DNA of 64,000 nt, taken from the NCBI RefSeq assembly GCF_023702225.1, contig NZ_JAMQCO010000005.1:271846-335845 (forward strand). The letters are read 5' to 3'. Below the pieces are notes generated by a model. The model searched no databases and was not told the DNA's origin. It saw only the letters and a program-made list of their open reading frames with translations. Positions 44,601 to 53,602 of this stretch are shown here, in pieces. The first letter of the stretch is position 1; each line of letters opens with the position of its first letter. The stretch comes from Aureimonas altamirensis. Its GTDB lineage: Bacteria; Pseudomonadota; Alphaproteobacteria; Rhizobiales; Rhizobiaceae. Made by a program: the position numbers and the translations under genes.

Positions 44601-44856
44601 CGGTAATCAGCGAAACCGCGCCGATGCCGACCCGATCGACGACGCGCTGATAGACTTCCCGCGCCAGCAGGCGCAAAGGCAGCCCGATCACGCCCGACGA
44701 ATGGGCTACCATCCGCTCGATCGCAAGCCACGTCTTGCCGGTGTTGGTGGGTCCGAGAACCGCCTTGACGCCGGTCGCGTCGAAGCGCGCGGGCCGGGCG
44801 GGCGGTCTGGTGTTGATCGGGCGCATGTCCATCATGTCACCCGATAGTTGGGACAT
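41647..44856 (-). CDS. SUV3-like DEAD/DExH RNA/DNA helicase with disordered basic tail
   Basis: A 1069-aa superfamily 2 helicase of the mitochondrial SUV3 type. GPTNTGKTWLA is Walker A (about residue 33), AIDEVQLAGD is motif II (a DEVQ box), GSATMRGVL is motif III and ATDAVGMGLNLDVDHVAF, then QIAGRAGRH, are motifs V and VI. After a long conserved middle (about 300-780) comes an Ala/Pro/Glu-rich linker (about 800-930) and a Gly/Arg/Gln-rich tail (about 940-1050), both probably disordered; the tail looks RNA-binding. SUV3 acts in RNA decay; in Rhizobiales its partner is unknown. Start is uncertain; ATG 44856 gives MSQLSGDMMDMRP, and ATG 44835 or 44832 is possible. Confidence 0.85.
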   Translation of the reverse strand: MSQLSGDMMDMRPINTRPPARPARFDATGVKAVLGPTNTGKTWLAIERMVAHSSGVIGLPLRLLAREVYQRVVDRVGIGAVSLITGEEKIKPPNARYCVCTVEAMPVESGAAFVAIDEVQLAGDLERGHVFTDRILHMRGREETLLLGSATMRGVLERLLPGIVVQTRPRLSQLLYAGSRKITRLPRRSAIVAFSADEVYAIAELIRRQRGGAAVVLGALSPRTRNAQVELYQNGDVEFLVATDAVGMGLNLDVDHVAFAQDWKFDGFQYRQLSPAEYGQIAGRAGRHVRDGTFGVTGQVDPLPQELVEALEAHRFEPLKVLQWRSRQLDFSSCDALRQSLDAPPASPDLTRSLPSVDQRALGLLAADPGIARLAKGARAVELLWEACKLPDYRRIAPAQHADIIASIYRDLTGRGHVAEDYMAAQVERADFTEGDIDALSQRIAEIRTWTYISHRPGWLADPSHWQEKTRAIEDRLSDALHERLTKRFVDRRTSVLMRRLRENAFMEAEIGGDGKVLVEGHHVGELQGFRFTPDVKSDGPDAKAVRAAAQKALTGEYDNRAERFANAPNGDFALGSDGLLRWLGAPVAVLSAGDSPLRPRLVLLADDQLAGAQRDKVQARAERYVTYQVSTILKPLVDLEAGEGLEGTAKGIAYRLAENFGLLQRREIADDVRSLDQDARAALRALGVRFGAYHIFLPMLVKPAPAQLITLLWGIRNDGRDRPGFGEVTQLLATGRTSAPLDAGFDPVFYTLSGYRVLGRRAVRVDILERLADLIRPALSWKPGVGKRPEGAFDGREFQVTAAMMSILGATPDDMDEILKGLGYRARSVEQAEVDRLVAAQEAASAPAVAQLPPEDAAIAEEAAIATPAEADAPGAATEAQPESPLMQPAAAVTDEEAVETAPEDAPVPVDAILSDNTPADAVEMVSGEVAPDDETAAANAPDDAATEERKLVQLWKPHRGEGRGGRRDDTRANRGGQQQRRRPGGQQGAQAGAPGEGRRGDREGHEGAQQRKPWQKPKRAEGRGKPRPDQDERKPAMREERRPERQKPLDPDSPFAKLAALKDMLKK

Positions 44857-44909
44857 GGACGGACGTAACGCAATCACCTCACGGCGCGCGCGACGACCGT
44901 CAACAGGTT

Positions 44910-45383
44910 TCAGGCATCCAGCGAGGCCGAAAGGCCTTCCGACAGAAACCGCAGCCAACGCTGGTGCGAGGGCTCCACCCGCCATGCGACGAGCGCGGCT
45001 GCGGCACGCGGCTCGTTCCGGCGCCATGCGGCCATGAGGCGCAGCAGCCAGGTCTCGTCGTCGCTGACCGCGCGGGCGCCGGGGCGGTAGATCACCATGT
45101 CGCGACGGGCATGGTCGGCCAGCCCCCGGAAGAAGCAGACCGAATAGCGCTCGAGCGAAGCCTCGCGCCCCGCTGCAAGCAGGAAGCACGCCTTTTCGAG
45201 GTTCGGCTTTGGGGCCAGCCGGCTGCGCAGGGCAAGCCAGCGCAAGCGATCCAGCTCGATGCGCTGCGCATCGTCGAGCATGCCGGGGCCGGGCATGATG
45301 CGCGACGAGGTCGGGCACGCGGGAAACGCCAGAACCCGGCCTTCCGGCTGGTATATGGTTTTGCGCGATGCAGACGAGGCCAT
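44910..45383 (-). CDS. hypothetical protein
   Basis: I do not recognise this 157-aa protein. It has no signal or membrane segment and is rich in Arg, Ala and Leu (ELDRLRWLALRSRLAPKPNLEKACFLLAAGRE), and it looks helical. It precedes the helicase on the same strand (53-base gap) and is probably in the same operon. An internal ATG at residue 30 (MPGPGMLDDAQ) is an alternative start. Confidence 0.65.
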   Translation of the reverse strand: MASSASRKTIYQPEGRVLAFPACPTSSRIMPGPGMLDDAQRIELDRLRWLALRSRLAPKPNLEKACFLLAAGREASLERYSVCFFRGLADHARRDMVIYRPGARAVSDDETWLLRLMAAWRRNEPRAAAALVAWRVEPSHQRWLRFLSEGLSASLDA

Positions 45384-45474
45384 TCGACGGTTCCCGCAGT
45401 CCGGGCGGCCATAACATGACCGCTGCTGTCAGCTTCAACTATCAGACTGCATTTCGAATTTCCAGTGCGCGGCG

Positions 45475-46221
45475 TCAAGCCGGCCGGGTGGCCGACATCA
45501 TGTAGTTGACGTCCATGTCGGAGGTGGCGCGCCATGTGTCGGCCAGGGGCGAGTAGGCGACGCCGGTGCGCGCCGCCGGGATAAGGCCGGCGGCTTTCAG
45601 CGGCAGATCGATTTCCTCGGGGCGCACCAGTTTCTCATAGGAGTGGGTGCCGCGCGGAAGCCAGCGCAGAACGTATTCCGCGCCGACGATGGCCAGCGCC
45701 AGGGCCTTCATCGTCCGGTTTATGGTGGCGACCACCATGACCCCGCCGGGGCGGACCATGCCGGCGCAGGTGGTCAGGAAGAACGGGACGTCGGCGACGT
45801 GCTCGACGATCTCGAGCGCCAGGACGACGTCGTAGGTTTCGCCTGCTTCCGCCAGCGCCTCGGCCGTGGTGGCGCGATAGTCAATGGCGAGGCCGCCCTC
45901 GGCTGCATGCAGGCGCGCCACCTCGATATTCGTGGCGCTGGCGTCGGCGCCGGTAATGTCGGCACCCAGCCGGGACAACGGCTCGCAGACGAGGCCGCCA
46001 CCGCAGCCGATATCCAGTATGCGCAGGCCGGACAGCGGATCGGGCGCCCGCGCATCGCGGTCGAAATGCCGGACGATCTCGTTCCGGATCCATTCGAGCC
46101 GGACGGGATTGAACTTGTGCAGCGGCCGGAACTTTCCATGCGGGTTCCACCATTCGGCGGCCAGCCGGGAGAAGCGCTCGACCTCCGCCGCATCGATGGT
46201 CGTCGCCTTGTTGTCGGACAT
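45475..46221 (-). CDS. ubiG: bifunctional ubiquinone O-methyltransferase
   Basis: UbiG (248 aa) methylates two hydroxyls during ubiquinone synthesis using SAM. N terminus [29 protein letters not shown] is diagnostic of UbiG. SAM motif I is [28 protein letters not shown], and motif II/III regions [18 protein letters not shown] and [12 protein letters not shown] follow. The end carries [17 protein letters not shown] lies 4 bases before ATG 46221. It is divergent from lysC. Confidence 0.95.
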   Translation of the reverse strand: MSDNKATTIDAAEVERFSRLAAEWWNPHGKFRPLHKFNPVRLEWIRNEIVRHFDRDARAPDPLSGLRILDIGCGGGLVCEPLSRLGADITGADASATNIEVARLHAAEGGLAIDYRATTAEALAEAGETYDVVLALEIVEHVADVPFFLTTCAGMVRPGGVMVVATINRTMKALALAIVGAEYVLRWLPRGTHSYEKLVRPEEIDLPLKAAGLIPAARTGVAYSPLADTWRATSDMDVNYMMSATRPA

Positions 46222-46424
46222 GATGCCTCCGCCTGCCGTGGTCAGGCTAGCTGGATGGGCCGCGCAGTCCGGCAAGTCAACCGGAGGCTTCTTGCGGCCA
46301 GCCGTAATTTCGGTTACTGAGCGGCGCTTTCGCGATCGGGCTGCGCAGTGCGGCTCTCTGTCGCGTGTTCTTTTCAACTATCGGCCGCCTGCGGGTTGCC
46401 GGACAACATCAAGCTTCTTGTCCC

Positions 46425-47684
46425 ATGGCGCGTCTCGTCCTCAAATTCGGCGGCACCTCGGTGGCCGATGTCGACCGTATCCGCAACGTGGCCCGCCACG
46501 TCAAACGCGAGGTCGACGCCGGTCACGAGGTGGCGGTGGTGGTTTCCGCCATGTCGGGCAAGACCAACGAGCTGGTCGGCTGGTGCCGGGAGGCCTCGCC
46601 CATCCACGACGCGCGCGAATACGATACCGTCGTCGCATCGGGAGAGCAGGTGACGGCCGGCCTTTTGGCCATCGTTCTGCAGTCGATGGGCGTCAATGCG
46701 CGCTCCTGGATGGGGTGGCAGATTCCTATATCGACAGACAATGCCCATGGCGCGGCCCGCATCGAGGATATCGACGCCTCCGATATCACGCGTCGTTTCG
46801 CCGAAGGGCAGGTGGCGGTGATCGCCGGTTTCCAGGGGATCGCCCCGGACAGGCGGATCGCCACGCTCGGACGCGGCGGCTCGGACACCAGCGCCGTCGC
46901 CGTGGCGGCCGCGCTGAAGGCCGACCGCTGCGACATCTATACGGATGTGGACGGCGTCTACACGACGGATCCGCGTATCGAGCCGAAGGCCCGCCGCATG
47001 GACCGCATATCCTTCGAGGAGATGCTGGAAATGGCGTCGCTGGGCGCCAAGGTGCTGCAGGTGCGCTCGGTCGAGCTGGCGATGGTTCACAAGGTGCGCA
47101 CGTTCGTGCGTTCTTCTTTCGAGGATCCGGATGCGCCCGGCATGGGCGATTTCGACAACCCGCCGGGTACCCTCATTTGCGACGAGGATGAAATCTTGGA
47201 ACAGCAGGTCGTCACCGGCATCGCCTACGCCAAGGACGAGGCGCAGATATCGCTTCGCCGCGTCGAGGACAGGCCCGGCATCGCCGCCGCCATCTTCGGC
47301 CCGCTGGCCGATGCCGGCGTGAACGTCGACATGATCGTGCAGAACATCTCCGAGGACGGCACCCGCACCGACATGACATTCACGGTGCCGGCCAGCGACC
47401 TCGACAAGGCGACGACCATCATCGAGAACGCCAAGTCGGACATGCGCTTCGACGTCATCCAGTCCGAGGGCGGCCTGACCAAGGTGTCCGTCATCGGCAT
47501 CGGCATGCGCAGCCATACGGGCGTCGCCGCAACGGCCTTCAAGGCGCTGGCGAACCGAGGTATCAACATCCGCGCCATCACCACGTCGGAGATCAAGATA
47601 TCCATCCTGATCGACGGCGAGTTTTCCGAACTGGCGGTTCGGACCTTGCATTCGGTCTACGGTCTCGACAAAGCTCGTCCCTGA
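46425..47684 (+). CDS. lysC: aspartate kinase
   Basis: Aspartokinase (419 aa), first step of the Lys/Thr/Met/diaminopimelate pathway. KFGGTSVADVDRIRNVARHV is the N-terminal phosphate-binding site; the catalytic core runs to about 230 (GRGGSDTSAVAVAAAL). Two ACT domains follow (about 260-410), so allosteric inhibition by Lys and/or Thr is expected. ATG 46425 is chosen since the family starts MARLVLKFGG. It is the methionine pathway entry as well, but no regulatory RNA is seen in front of it. Confidence 0.96.
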   Translation: MARLVLKFGGTSVADVDRIRNVARHVKREVDAGHEVAVVVSAMSGKTNELVGWCREASPIHDAREYDTVVASGEQVTAGLLAIVLQSMGVNARSWMGWQIPISTDNAHGAARIEDIDASDITRRFAEGQVAVIAGFQGIAPDRRIATLGRGGSDTSAVAVAAALKADRCDIYTDVDGVYTTDPRIEPKARRMDRISFEEMLEMASLGAKVLQVRSVELAMVHKVRTFVRSSFEDPDAPGMGDFDNPPGTLICDEDEILEQQVVTGIAYAKDEAQISLRRVEDRPGIAAAIFGPLADAGVNVDMIVQNISEDGTRTDMTFTVPASDLDKATTIIENAKSDMRFDVIQSEGGLTKVSVIGIGMRSHTGVAATAFKALANRGINIRAITTSEIKISILIDGEFSELAVRTLHSVYGLDKARP

Positions 47685-47713
47685 ACACGGGCGGCATCCA
47701 GAACGCCCGAATC

Positions 47714-47737
47714 GACATCGCCCGTGCGGGCGATGTC
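47714..47737 (+). repeat. perfect hairpin between lysC and ptsP
   Basis: GACATCGCCC / GGGCGATGTC: 10-bp perfect inverted repeat with a GTGC loop, 30 bases after the lysC stop. No T-run follows, so it is not a classical terminator; it could be an mRNA processing, stability or attenuation element. The loop contains a GTG that is in frame with ptsP (47724). Confidence 0.7.
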
Positions 47738-47753
47738 CCAACGTGACGGACGG

Positions 47754-50033
47754 ATGACGCCCTTGACGCGAAGCGATTCCCCCGGGCCGCGGGTGTTGTT
47801 GCGCCGCATGCGCGAATTGATGGCCGAGCCGCTGGAGCCACAGGCGCGGCTGGACGAGATCGTCCGCCAGATCGCCGCCAACATGGTGGCGGAGGTGTGC
47901 TCCCTGTACATCCTGCGCGCCGACGGCGTACTCGAACTCTATGCGACGGAAGGGTTGAACCCGGGATCGGTCCACCTTGCGCAATTGCGCCTCGGCGAAG
48001 GGCTCGTCGGCACCATCGCCGCGACGGCCCGGGCGCTCAACCTCAACGACGCCCAGAAGCATCCCGCCTTCACCTACCTGCCGGAAACCGGAGAAGAGAT
48101 CTACAACTCCTTCCTGGGTGTGCCGATCCTGCGGGCGGGGCGCACGTTGGGCGTGCTGGTCGTGCAGAACAAGGCCAAGCGCGTCTACCGCGACGAGGAG
48201 ACCGAAGCGCTCGAGACCGTCGGCATGGTGATTGCCGAGATGGTCGCCGCCGGCAGCCTGGAGGGATTGTCGCGGCCGGGCGTGGTGCTGGACCTGTCGC
48301 GTCCCGTCATGATCGAAGGCGCAGCGCTTGCGGACGGCATCGGCCTGGGCAGCGTGGTGCTGCACGAGCCGCGCGTCGTGGTGACAAACCTGTTCAACGA
48401 GGATGTCGAGGGAGAGGTGGCGCGGCTCGACGGGGCGCTGTCTTCGTTGCGCATCTCCATCGAGGACATGCTGTCGCGCCGCGACATCGCGGTGGAGGGC
48501 GAGCACCGCGCTGTCCTCGAAGCCTATCGAATGTTCGCCAACGACAGGGGCTGGGTGCGCAAGCTGGAAGAGGCCGTGCGCAACGGCCTGACGGCGGAAG
48601 CTTCCGTCGAGAAGGTGCAGTCGGACATGCGGGCGCGCATGATGCACATGGCCGACCCCTATCTGCGCGAGCGCCTGCACGATTTCGACGACCTCGCCAA
48701 CCGCCTGCTGCGCCAGTTGATGGGGCAGGCCGCCGACCTGTTCGGCGAGGACGATGCGGGCGACGCCATCATCGTCTGCCGAAACATGGGCGCGGCCGAG
48801 CTTCTGGATTACCGCCGCGAGCAGGTGCGCGGCCTGGTGCTGGAAGAGGGGGCGCCGACGAGCCACGTCGTGATCGTGGCCAAGGCGCTCGGAATCCCGG
48901 TCGTCGGACAGGCCAAGGGCGCCGTTTCGATGGCCGAAAAGGGCGACGCCATCATCGTCGACGGAGAAAAGGGCGTGGTGCACCTGCGCCCGCCCTCCGA
49001 CATCGAGGATGTCTACGCCGAGCGCGTGGCTTTCCGCGCCCGCCGTCAGGAGCGCTACCGCCAGCTGCGGGACCAGCCGGCCGAGACGAAGGACGGCCGC
49101 CGCGTCTGGCTGCTGGTCAATGCCGGCCTTCTCGTGGACCTGCCGCAACTGGCCGATTCGGGCGCCGACGGTGTCGGTCTCTTTCGGACGGAGCTGCAGT
49201 TCATGGTTGCTTCGGCAATGCCGAAGACCAGCGAACAGGAGCGGCTCTACGCCTCCGTGCTGGATGCGGCGGGCGACAAGCCCGTGACGTTCCGCACGCT
49301 CGATGTCGGCGGTGACAAGGTCTTGCCCTACCTCCACCAGTCGGCGGAAGAAAACCCCGCCCTCGGCTACCGCGCCCTGCGGCTGGCGCTCGACAAGCCC
49401 GGCCTGATGCGCACGCAGCTTCGCGCCCTGTTGCGCGCGGCCGGGGGGCGGGAGCTGCGCGTCATGTTTCCCATGGTGACGGACATGGAGGAGCTGAAGC
49501 AGGCGCGCGACCTGATCTCCCGCGAGTTCAAGCAGCAGACGCGCTTCGGCCACGTCATGCCGCGCCGCCTGAAGCTGGGCGCGATGATCGAGGTGCCGTC
49601 GATGCTGTACCAGCTCGACGAATTGATGGCGCTGGTGGATTTCGTATCCATCGGCTCCAACGACCTGTTCCAGTTCTTCTGTGCCGTGGACCGCGGCAAT
49701 GCGCAGATCTCCGGACGCTTCGACGACCTGTCGCCGCCCTTCCTGAAGGCGCTGCGCGAAATCCTGCGGGCGGGCGAACGCAACGACGTGTCCGTGACGC
49801 TGTGCGGCGAGATGGCCGGACAGCCATTATCGGCCATGGCATTGATCGCACTGGGCTTCAAATCCATATCCATGACCACGTCCTCGATCGGGCCGGTGAA
49901 GGCGATGCTGCTGGAACTGGATGCCGGGGACCTTTCGCGCGAGCTCGATGCCTTCCTGGAAAACAGGTTCCGGCAGGGCCGGCTCCGCGACTTCCTGCGG
50001 GATTACGCCGCCCGCAACTCCATCCCGCTCTAG
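47754..50033 (+). CDS. ptsP: phosphoenolpyruvate-protein phosphotransferase EI-Ntr
   Basis: PtsP (759 aa), first enzyme of the nitrogen-related PTS: it autophosphorylates with PEP and passes phosphate to NPr. An N-terminal GAF sensor domain (about 20-165) precedes the EI domains: [22 protein letters not shown], the swivelling His domain ([25 protein letters not shown]; active His in TSH) and the PEP-binding barrel ([50 protein letters not shown]). The start is uncertain: GTG 47724 lies inside a strong hairpin loop, so ATG 47754 is preferred. lysC-ptsP is a conserved pair in rhizobia. Confidence 0.92.
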   Translation: MTPLTRSDSPGPRVLLRRMRELMAEPLEPQARLDEIVRQIAANMVAEVCSLYILRADGVLELYATEGLNPGSVHLAQLRLGEGLVGTIAATARALNLNDAQKHPAFTYLPETGEEIYNSFLGVPILRAGRTLGVLVVQNKAKRVYRDEETEALETVGMVIAEMVAAGSLEGLSRPGVVLDLSRPVMIEGAALADGIGLGSVVLHEPRVVVTNLFNEDVEGEVARLDGALSSLRISIEDMLSRRDIAVEGEHRAVLEAYRMFANDRGWVRKLEEAVRNGLTAEASVEKVQSDMRARMMHMADPYLRERLHDFDDLANRLLRQLMGQAADLFGEDDAGDAIIVCRNMGAAELLDYRREQVRGLVLEEGAPTSHVVIVAKALGIPVVGQAKGAVSMAEKGDAIIVDGEKGVVHLRPPSDIEDVYAERVAFRARRQERYRQLRDQPAETKDGRRVWLLVNAGLLVDLPQLADSGADGVGLFRTELQFMVASAMPKTSEQERLYASVLDAAGDKPVTFRTLDVGGDKVLPYLHQSAEENPALGYRALRLALDKPGLMRTQLRALLRAAGGRELRVMFPMVTDMEELKQARDLISREFKQQTRFGHVMPRRLKLGAMIEVPSMLYQLDELMALVDFVSIGSNDLFQFFCAVDRGNAQISGRFDDLSPPFLKALREILRAGERNDVSVTLCGEMAGQPLSAMALIALGFKSISMTTSSIGPVKAMLLELDAGDLSRELDAFLENRFRQGRLRDFLRDYAARNSIPL

Positions 50034-50035
50034 GC

Positions 50036-50054
50036 CCGGCGCTTCAGGCGCCGG
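50036..50054 (+). repeat. perfect hairpin between ptsP and prfA
   Basis: CCGGCGC / GCGCCGG stem of 7 bp with a TTCAG loop, directly after the ptsP stop. No T-run follows, so it is likely an intercistronic stem-loop rather than a strong terminator. Confidence 0.6.
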
Positions 50055-50083
50055 ACAGCCGGACGCATCAATTCAGGAATCCC

Positions 50084-51163
50084 ATGGCGATCTTGCCTGC
50101 CGATACGATGAACGAAATTCTCAAGCGGTCCGAGCACCTGGAGGCCGAGATGGCCAAGGGCCCGGAGCACGAGGTCTATGCGCGGCTGGCCGCGGAATAT
50201 TCCGGGCTCGAGGACGTGGTCGCGGCCATCCGCGCCTATCATGCCGCAACGCGAGAGCGCGCCGACCTGAAGGGCCTTCTGGAGGATCCTGCCGCCGACC
50301 GCGAAATGCGCGAGCTTGCCGTTGCGGAGATGGACGACCTGGCCGGGCGCATCGACGCGCTGTCGGACGAAATCCTCATCCTGCTTCTGCCCAAGGACGC
50401 TGCCGACGAAAAGGGCGCGATCCTGGAAATCAGGGCCGGGACCGGCGGTTCCGAGGCTGCCCTCTTTGCCGGTGACCTGTTCCGCATGTATCAGCGCTAC
50501 GCCGAGTTGCGCGGCTGGAAGGTCGAGATACTCGACGCCTCTGACGGTGAGGTCGGCGGCTACCGCGAGGTGATCGCCGAAGTGCGCGGCAAGGGAGTCT
50601 TCTCGCGGCTGAAGTTCGAATCGGGCGTGCACAGGGTGCAGCGCGTGCCGGCGACGGAATCGTCCGGGCGCATCCACACTTCGGCGGCGACGGTGGCCGT
50701 GCTGCCCGTGGCCGAGGATGTGGACATAGAGATCCGCGCGGAAGATATCCGCATCGACACGATGCGCGCGTCCGGCGCCGGTGGCCAGCACGTCAACACC
50801 ACCGATTCCGCCGTGCGCATCACACATCTGCCCACCGGAATCGTCGTCACCTCGTCCGAGAAGTCGCAGCACCAGAACCGGGCGCGGGCCATGCAGGTGC
50901 TGCGCGCCCGCCTTTTCGACATAGAGCGGCAGCGGGTGGAGAGCGAGCGTTCCGAGGCGCGCCGGTCGCAGGTCGGCTCGGGCGACCGGTCGGAGCGTAT
51001 CCGCACCTACAATTTTCCGCAGGGGCGTGTGACCGATCACCGTATCAACCTGACGCTCTACAAGCTCGATCGCGTCATCGAAGGCGAGATGGACGAGTTG
51101 ATCGACGCGCTCATCGCCGATCATCAGGCGGCGCAACTGGCCTCCATGGGTGTCGATGCCTGA
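50084..51163 (+). CDS. prfA: peptide chain release factor 1
   Basis: RF1 (359 aa) recognises UAA and UAG and triggers peptide release. The PxT-type codon-reading motif is PAT in [18 protein letters not shown] (about 185); the catalytic GGQ is in [16 protein letters not shown] (about 230), the target of PrmC methylation. AGGA lies 5 bases before ATG 50084. The next gene, prmC, overlaps its end by 8 bases. Confidence 0.96.
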   Translation: MAILPADTMNEILKRSEHLEAEMAKGPEHEVYARLAAEYSGLEDVVAAIRAYHAATRERADLKGLLEDPAADREMRELAVAEMDDLAGRIDALSDEILILLLPKDAADEKGAILEIRAGTGGSEAALFAGDLFRMYQRYAELRGWKVEILDASDGEVGGYREVIAEVRGKGVFSRLKFESGVHRVQRVPATESSGRIHTSAATVAVLPVAEDVDIEIRAEDIRIDTMRASGAGGQHVNTTDSAVRITHLPTGIVVTSSEKSQHQNRARAMQVLRARLFDIERQRVESERSEARRSQVGSGDRSERIRTYNFPQGRVTDHRINLTLYKLDRVIEGEMDELIDALIADHQAAQLASMGVDA

Positions 51164-52025
51164 GGCGCCCACCATCGGCGAGCTCCTTGCGCAGGCCCGG
51201 GCTCAACTGGCCGCAGCGGGGATCGACAGCGCGGCGGCGGATGCGCGCCTGTTGATGATGGACAGCCTGGGCCTGACGTCGGCCGATCTTCATCTGCGCT
51301 CCGGACAATGCCCGTCGCGGCCCGTGGAGCCCTTCCGCGAGCGGCTGCTGCGGCGCATGTCGGGCGAGCCGGTCCACCGCATCCTCGGGCATCGGCCGTT
51401 CTACGCGCACGACTTCGCGCTGTCGGCCGATACGCTGGAGCCGCGGCCGGACACCGAGACACTGGTGGACCTGGCCATCGAGACGCTGTCGGCGCGGTTC
51501 GGGCGGGCGACGCCGTTCCTCTTCGCCGATATCGGGACGGGCACGGGCGCCATAGCGGTATCGCTCCTTGCCGAATTTCCACAGGCCCGGTGCATCGCCG
51601 TCGACATAGCGCAAGGCGCCCTGGATACCGCGATGCGGAACGCCCGCGATGCCGGCGTTTCGGCTCGGATTCGCCCGCTCGTATCGAACTATCTCTCCTC
51701 CATCTCGGACCCGCTGGACGCCGTCGTGTCGAACCCGCCCTATATTCCTTCGAACGAGATCGACGGGCTCGATATCGGCGTTCGCCGTCACGATCCGCGC
51801 CGGGCGCTGGACGGGGGAGCCGACGGGCTCGATGCCTATCGCGCCCTGGCTTCCGGCGCGGCGGACATTCTGCGACCGGCCGGGGACATGCTGCTTGAAA
51901 TCGGGGCCGGCCAGGGGCCCGACGTCCGCAGCCTGATGGAGCAGGCGGGGCTTGCCTTCGTCGCGTCGAAGATGGACCTCGGCGGGCACGAACGCGCACT
52001 CCTGTTCCGCCGCGGCGCGGGATGA
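51156..52025 (+). CDS. prmC: release-factor glutamine methyltransferase
   Basis: PrmC/HemK (289 aa) methylates the Gln of the GGQ motif of RF1 and RF2. The N-terminal helical domain is about 1-85; the SAM-binding motif [15 protein letters not shown] is near 125 and the catalytic NPPYIPS near 190. ATG 51156 starts inside the prfA end (8-base overlap), so enzyme and substrate are translationally linked; an in-frame GTG at 51150 is an alternative. Confidence 0.95.
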   Translation: MPEAPTIGELLAQARAQLAAAGIDSAAADARLLMMDSLGLTSADLHLRSGQCPSRPVEPFRERLLRRMSGEPVHRILGHRPFYAHDFALSADTLEPRPDTETLVDLAIETLSARFGRATPFLFADIGTGTGAIAVSLLAEFPQARCIAVDIAQGALDTAMRNARDAGVSARIRPLVSNYLSSISDPLDAVVSNPPYIPSNEIDGLDIGVRRHDPRRALDGGADGLDAYRALASGAADILRPAGDMLLEIGAGQGPDVRSLMEQAGLAFVASKMDLGGHERALLFRRGAG

Positions 52026-52413
52026 CAAATACGGGCACAATGCACAATTAAATAGGAAGCGGACCAAGAAACCCCTTGTGAGCGCGCGTCGGAGCCACTA
52101 GGACTAAATCCAGAGACGGATATTCGGCAGGGATGGCGCACCGCTTCGTTTGAGGCGGTCGGGCCGAAAGCCCCCCGAAAAGGCTCCGATCCGTCCAGGT
52201 GTCTGTGAACACTCGCGGGACACGACCAACACGAAACATGGCGAGCAAGGGCGGCGCATTCGCGTAAGCGGATTCTGTCGCAAATGCTCAAACGCTGATT
52301 TTCATGCGTGGCGGCCTGTGCCGCCCGAAAGATGGGGCCAGACCGGACGAACAGGCAGCGCGATTTTCATGCGCCGGCCGAAACGGACCGTGTGATCCAA
52401 AGACAGGAAAAGC
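52026..52413 (+). other. long leader before DUF4167 with repeats and small upstream frames
   Basis: 388 bases without a normal gene. It holds an exact 12-base direct repeat GATTTTCATGCG at 52297 and 52362, a hairpin GGCGGC/GCCGCC (52310-52325), and each repeat carries an ATG. The first ATG (52304) opens a 37-codon frame whose TGA overlaps the DUF4167 start (ATGA at 52414); the second (52369) opens an 8-codon frame. No ribosome site precedes either. The real promoter position is not evident. Confidence 0.6.
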
Positions 52414-53517
52414 ATGAGGCCACAACAGCAGAACAAGCGTATGCGTGGACGCGGGCGCAAGGGCCCCAATCCGCTGGCGCGCAGCTACGAATCCAATGGA
52501 CCTGACGTGAAGATTCGCGGGACGGCCCAGCACATAGCCGAAAAATATACGACGCTGGCGCGCGATGCGACGGCTTCCGGCGACCGTGTCATGGCGGAAA
52601 ACTATCTCCAGCATGCCGAGCATTACGGGCGTATCGTCGCCGCTGCGCAGGGAAGTTTCCAGCTCCAGTCCAATGAGCGCGATTATGACGGCGACGAGGA
52701 CGAGGGTGACGATCTGGCGGCAGAGGGCGGCGCCCCGAACGGCCAGCAGAACAATGGCCACCAGAACGGCTATAATGGTGACCGCCAGCACAATGGGGGC
52801 GAGCGCCAGAACAACGGCCAGAACCGCCACGATGGCGGTCGGCAGGATAATTCCCGCCACGACGGCAACCGCGATCGCCGAAACAATTTCCGCGACCGGC
52901 AGGGCAATGGCGAAGGCTATGCGCCCGAGGCCGTTGCCGAAGGCGAAGACGCACAGAACCGCCCTAACGGCAATCGCAACGATAACAACAACCGCAACGA
53001 CGGCAATTTCCGCCGCGACAGGGAAGATCGGCGTACCCGCTTCGCCGAGCGCCGCGAGCGCTTCAACCGTGAGCGTGGCGAAGGTCAGCCCGGTAGCGAC
53101 GGCCAGGATGTCGGCGCCGTCGGCGCCCCGCAGCCGGAGATCGAATCGCCCACATTCGCCGACGACGCGTCGATGACGCCGTCCGTCGAGTTGAAGGCGG
53201 AGCAGGGCCGTCGACGCGGCCGTCCGCGCCGCGATGGCGACGAGGCGGAGGCCGTTGTCGATGCTCCGGTGAACGCCGAGGTTCCCGCCCCGGCCGCCGG
53301 GGAGTCTCCGGCGACCGTAAGCGCCGATATCGATGCCGACGCGAAGCCGGCACCGCGCCGGCGTACCCGCGCCGCTGCCGCCAAGGTGGAGGGCGAGGAC
53401 GCCGGACCGGAAGCGCCGAAGCGCAAGTCGGCCACCCGCGCCCGCCGCAAGAAGGCGGATGACGACGCATCCGAAGAAAGCCATCTGCCCGCGTTTCTCG
53501 TGGGTTCGGATAGCTGA
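52414..53517 (+). CDS. DUF4167 protein, disordered RNA-binding-like
   Basis: A 367-aa protein of the DUF4167 family, characteristic of Hyphomicrobiales. The N-terminal ~80 residues are the conserved domain (QQQNKRMRGRGRKGPNPLARSYESNGPDVKIRGTAQHIAEKYTTLARDA, then AENYLQHAEHYGRI). The rest is low complexity: an Asn/Gln/Asp/Arg-rich middle (about 100-225) and a Lys/Arg/Ala-rich end, probably disordered. Function is unknown; the composition suggests RNA or RNP binding (inference). AGGA lies 5 bases before ATG 52414; a terminator follows at 53547. Confidence 0.93.
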   Translation: MRPQQQNKRMRGRGRKGPNPLARSYESNGPDVKIRGTAQHIAEKYTTLARDATASGDRVMAENYLQHAEHYGRIVAAAQGSFQLQSNERDYDGDEDEGDDLAAEGGAPNGQQNNGHQNGYNGDRQHNGGERQNNGQNRHDGGRQDNSRHDGNRDRRNNFRDRQGNGEGYAPEAVAEGEDAQNRPNGNRNDNNNRNDGNFRRDREDRRTRFAERRERFNRERGEGQPGSDGQDVGAVGAPQPEIESPTFADDASMTPSVELKAEQGRRRGRPRRDGDEAEAVVDAPVNAEVPAPAAGESPATVSADIDADAKPAPRRRTRAAAAKVEGEDAGPEAPKRKSATRARRKKADDDASEESHLPAFLVGSDS

Positions 53518-53546
53518 TCGCCGTCCACTGCAATCGATCGATCTTG

Positions 53547-53579
53547 AAAAGGGCCGGCATCACCGGCCCTTTTCTTTTG
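53547..53579 (+). terminator. rho-independent terminator after DUF4167
   Basis: AAAAGGGCCGG / CCGGCCCTTTT stem around a short loop (CATCA), then TTCTTTTGC. It lies 29 bases after the DUF4167 stop. Confidence 0.9.
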
Positions 53580-53602
53580 CGTCCAATCTTTTGTCGGGGC
53601 AT

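Noticed and set aside
44857..45438. Extension of the helicase frame to give a 1263-residue protein
   Set aside because: The added ~190 residues lie over a separate gene (44910-45383) in another frame and have no helicase-like sequence; a start at 44856 fits better.
46374..49553. Open frame of about 1059 codons antisense to lysC and ptsP
   Set aside because: Spans two clear + strand genes and the gap between them; its composition (His, Arg, Gln-rich) is that of a shadow frame.
52680..53060. Repetitive Asn/Gly/Gln-coding DNA resembling a repeat array
   Set aside because: It is low-complexity coding sequence inside DUF4167 with irregular units; no regular spacers, so not a CRISPR or tandem array.
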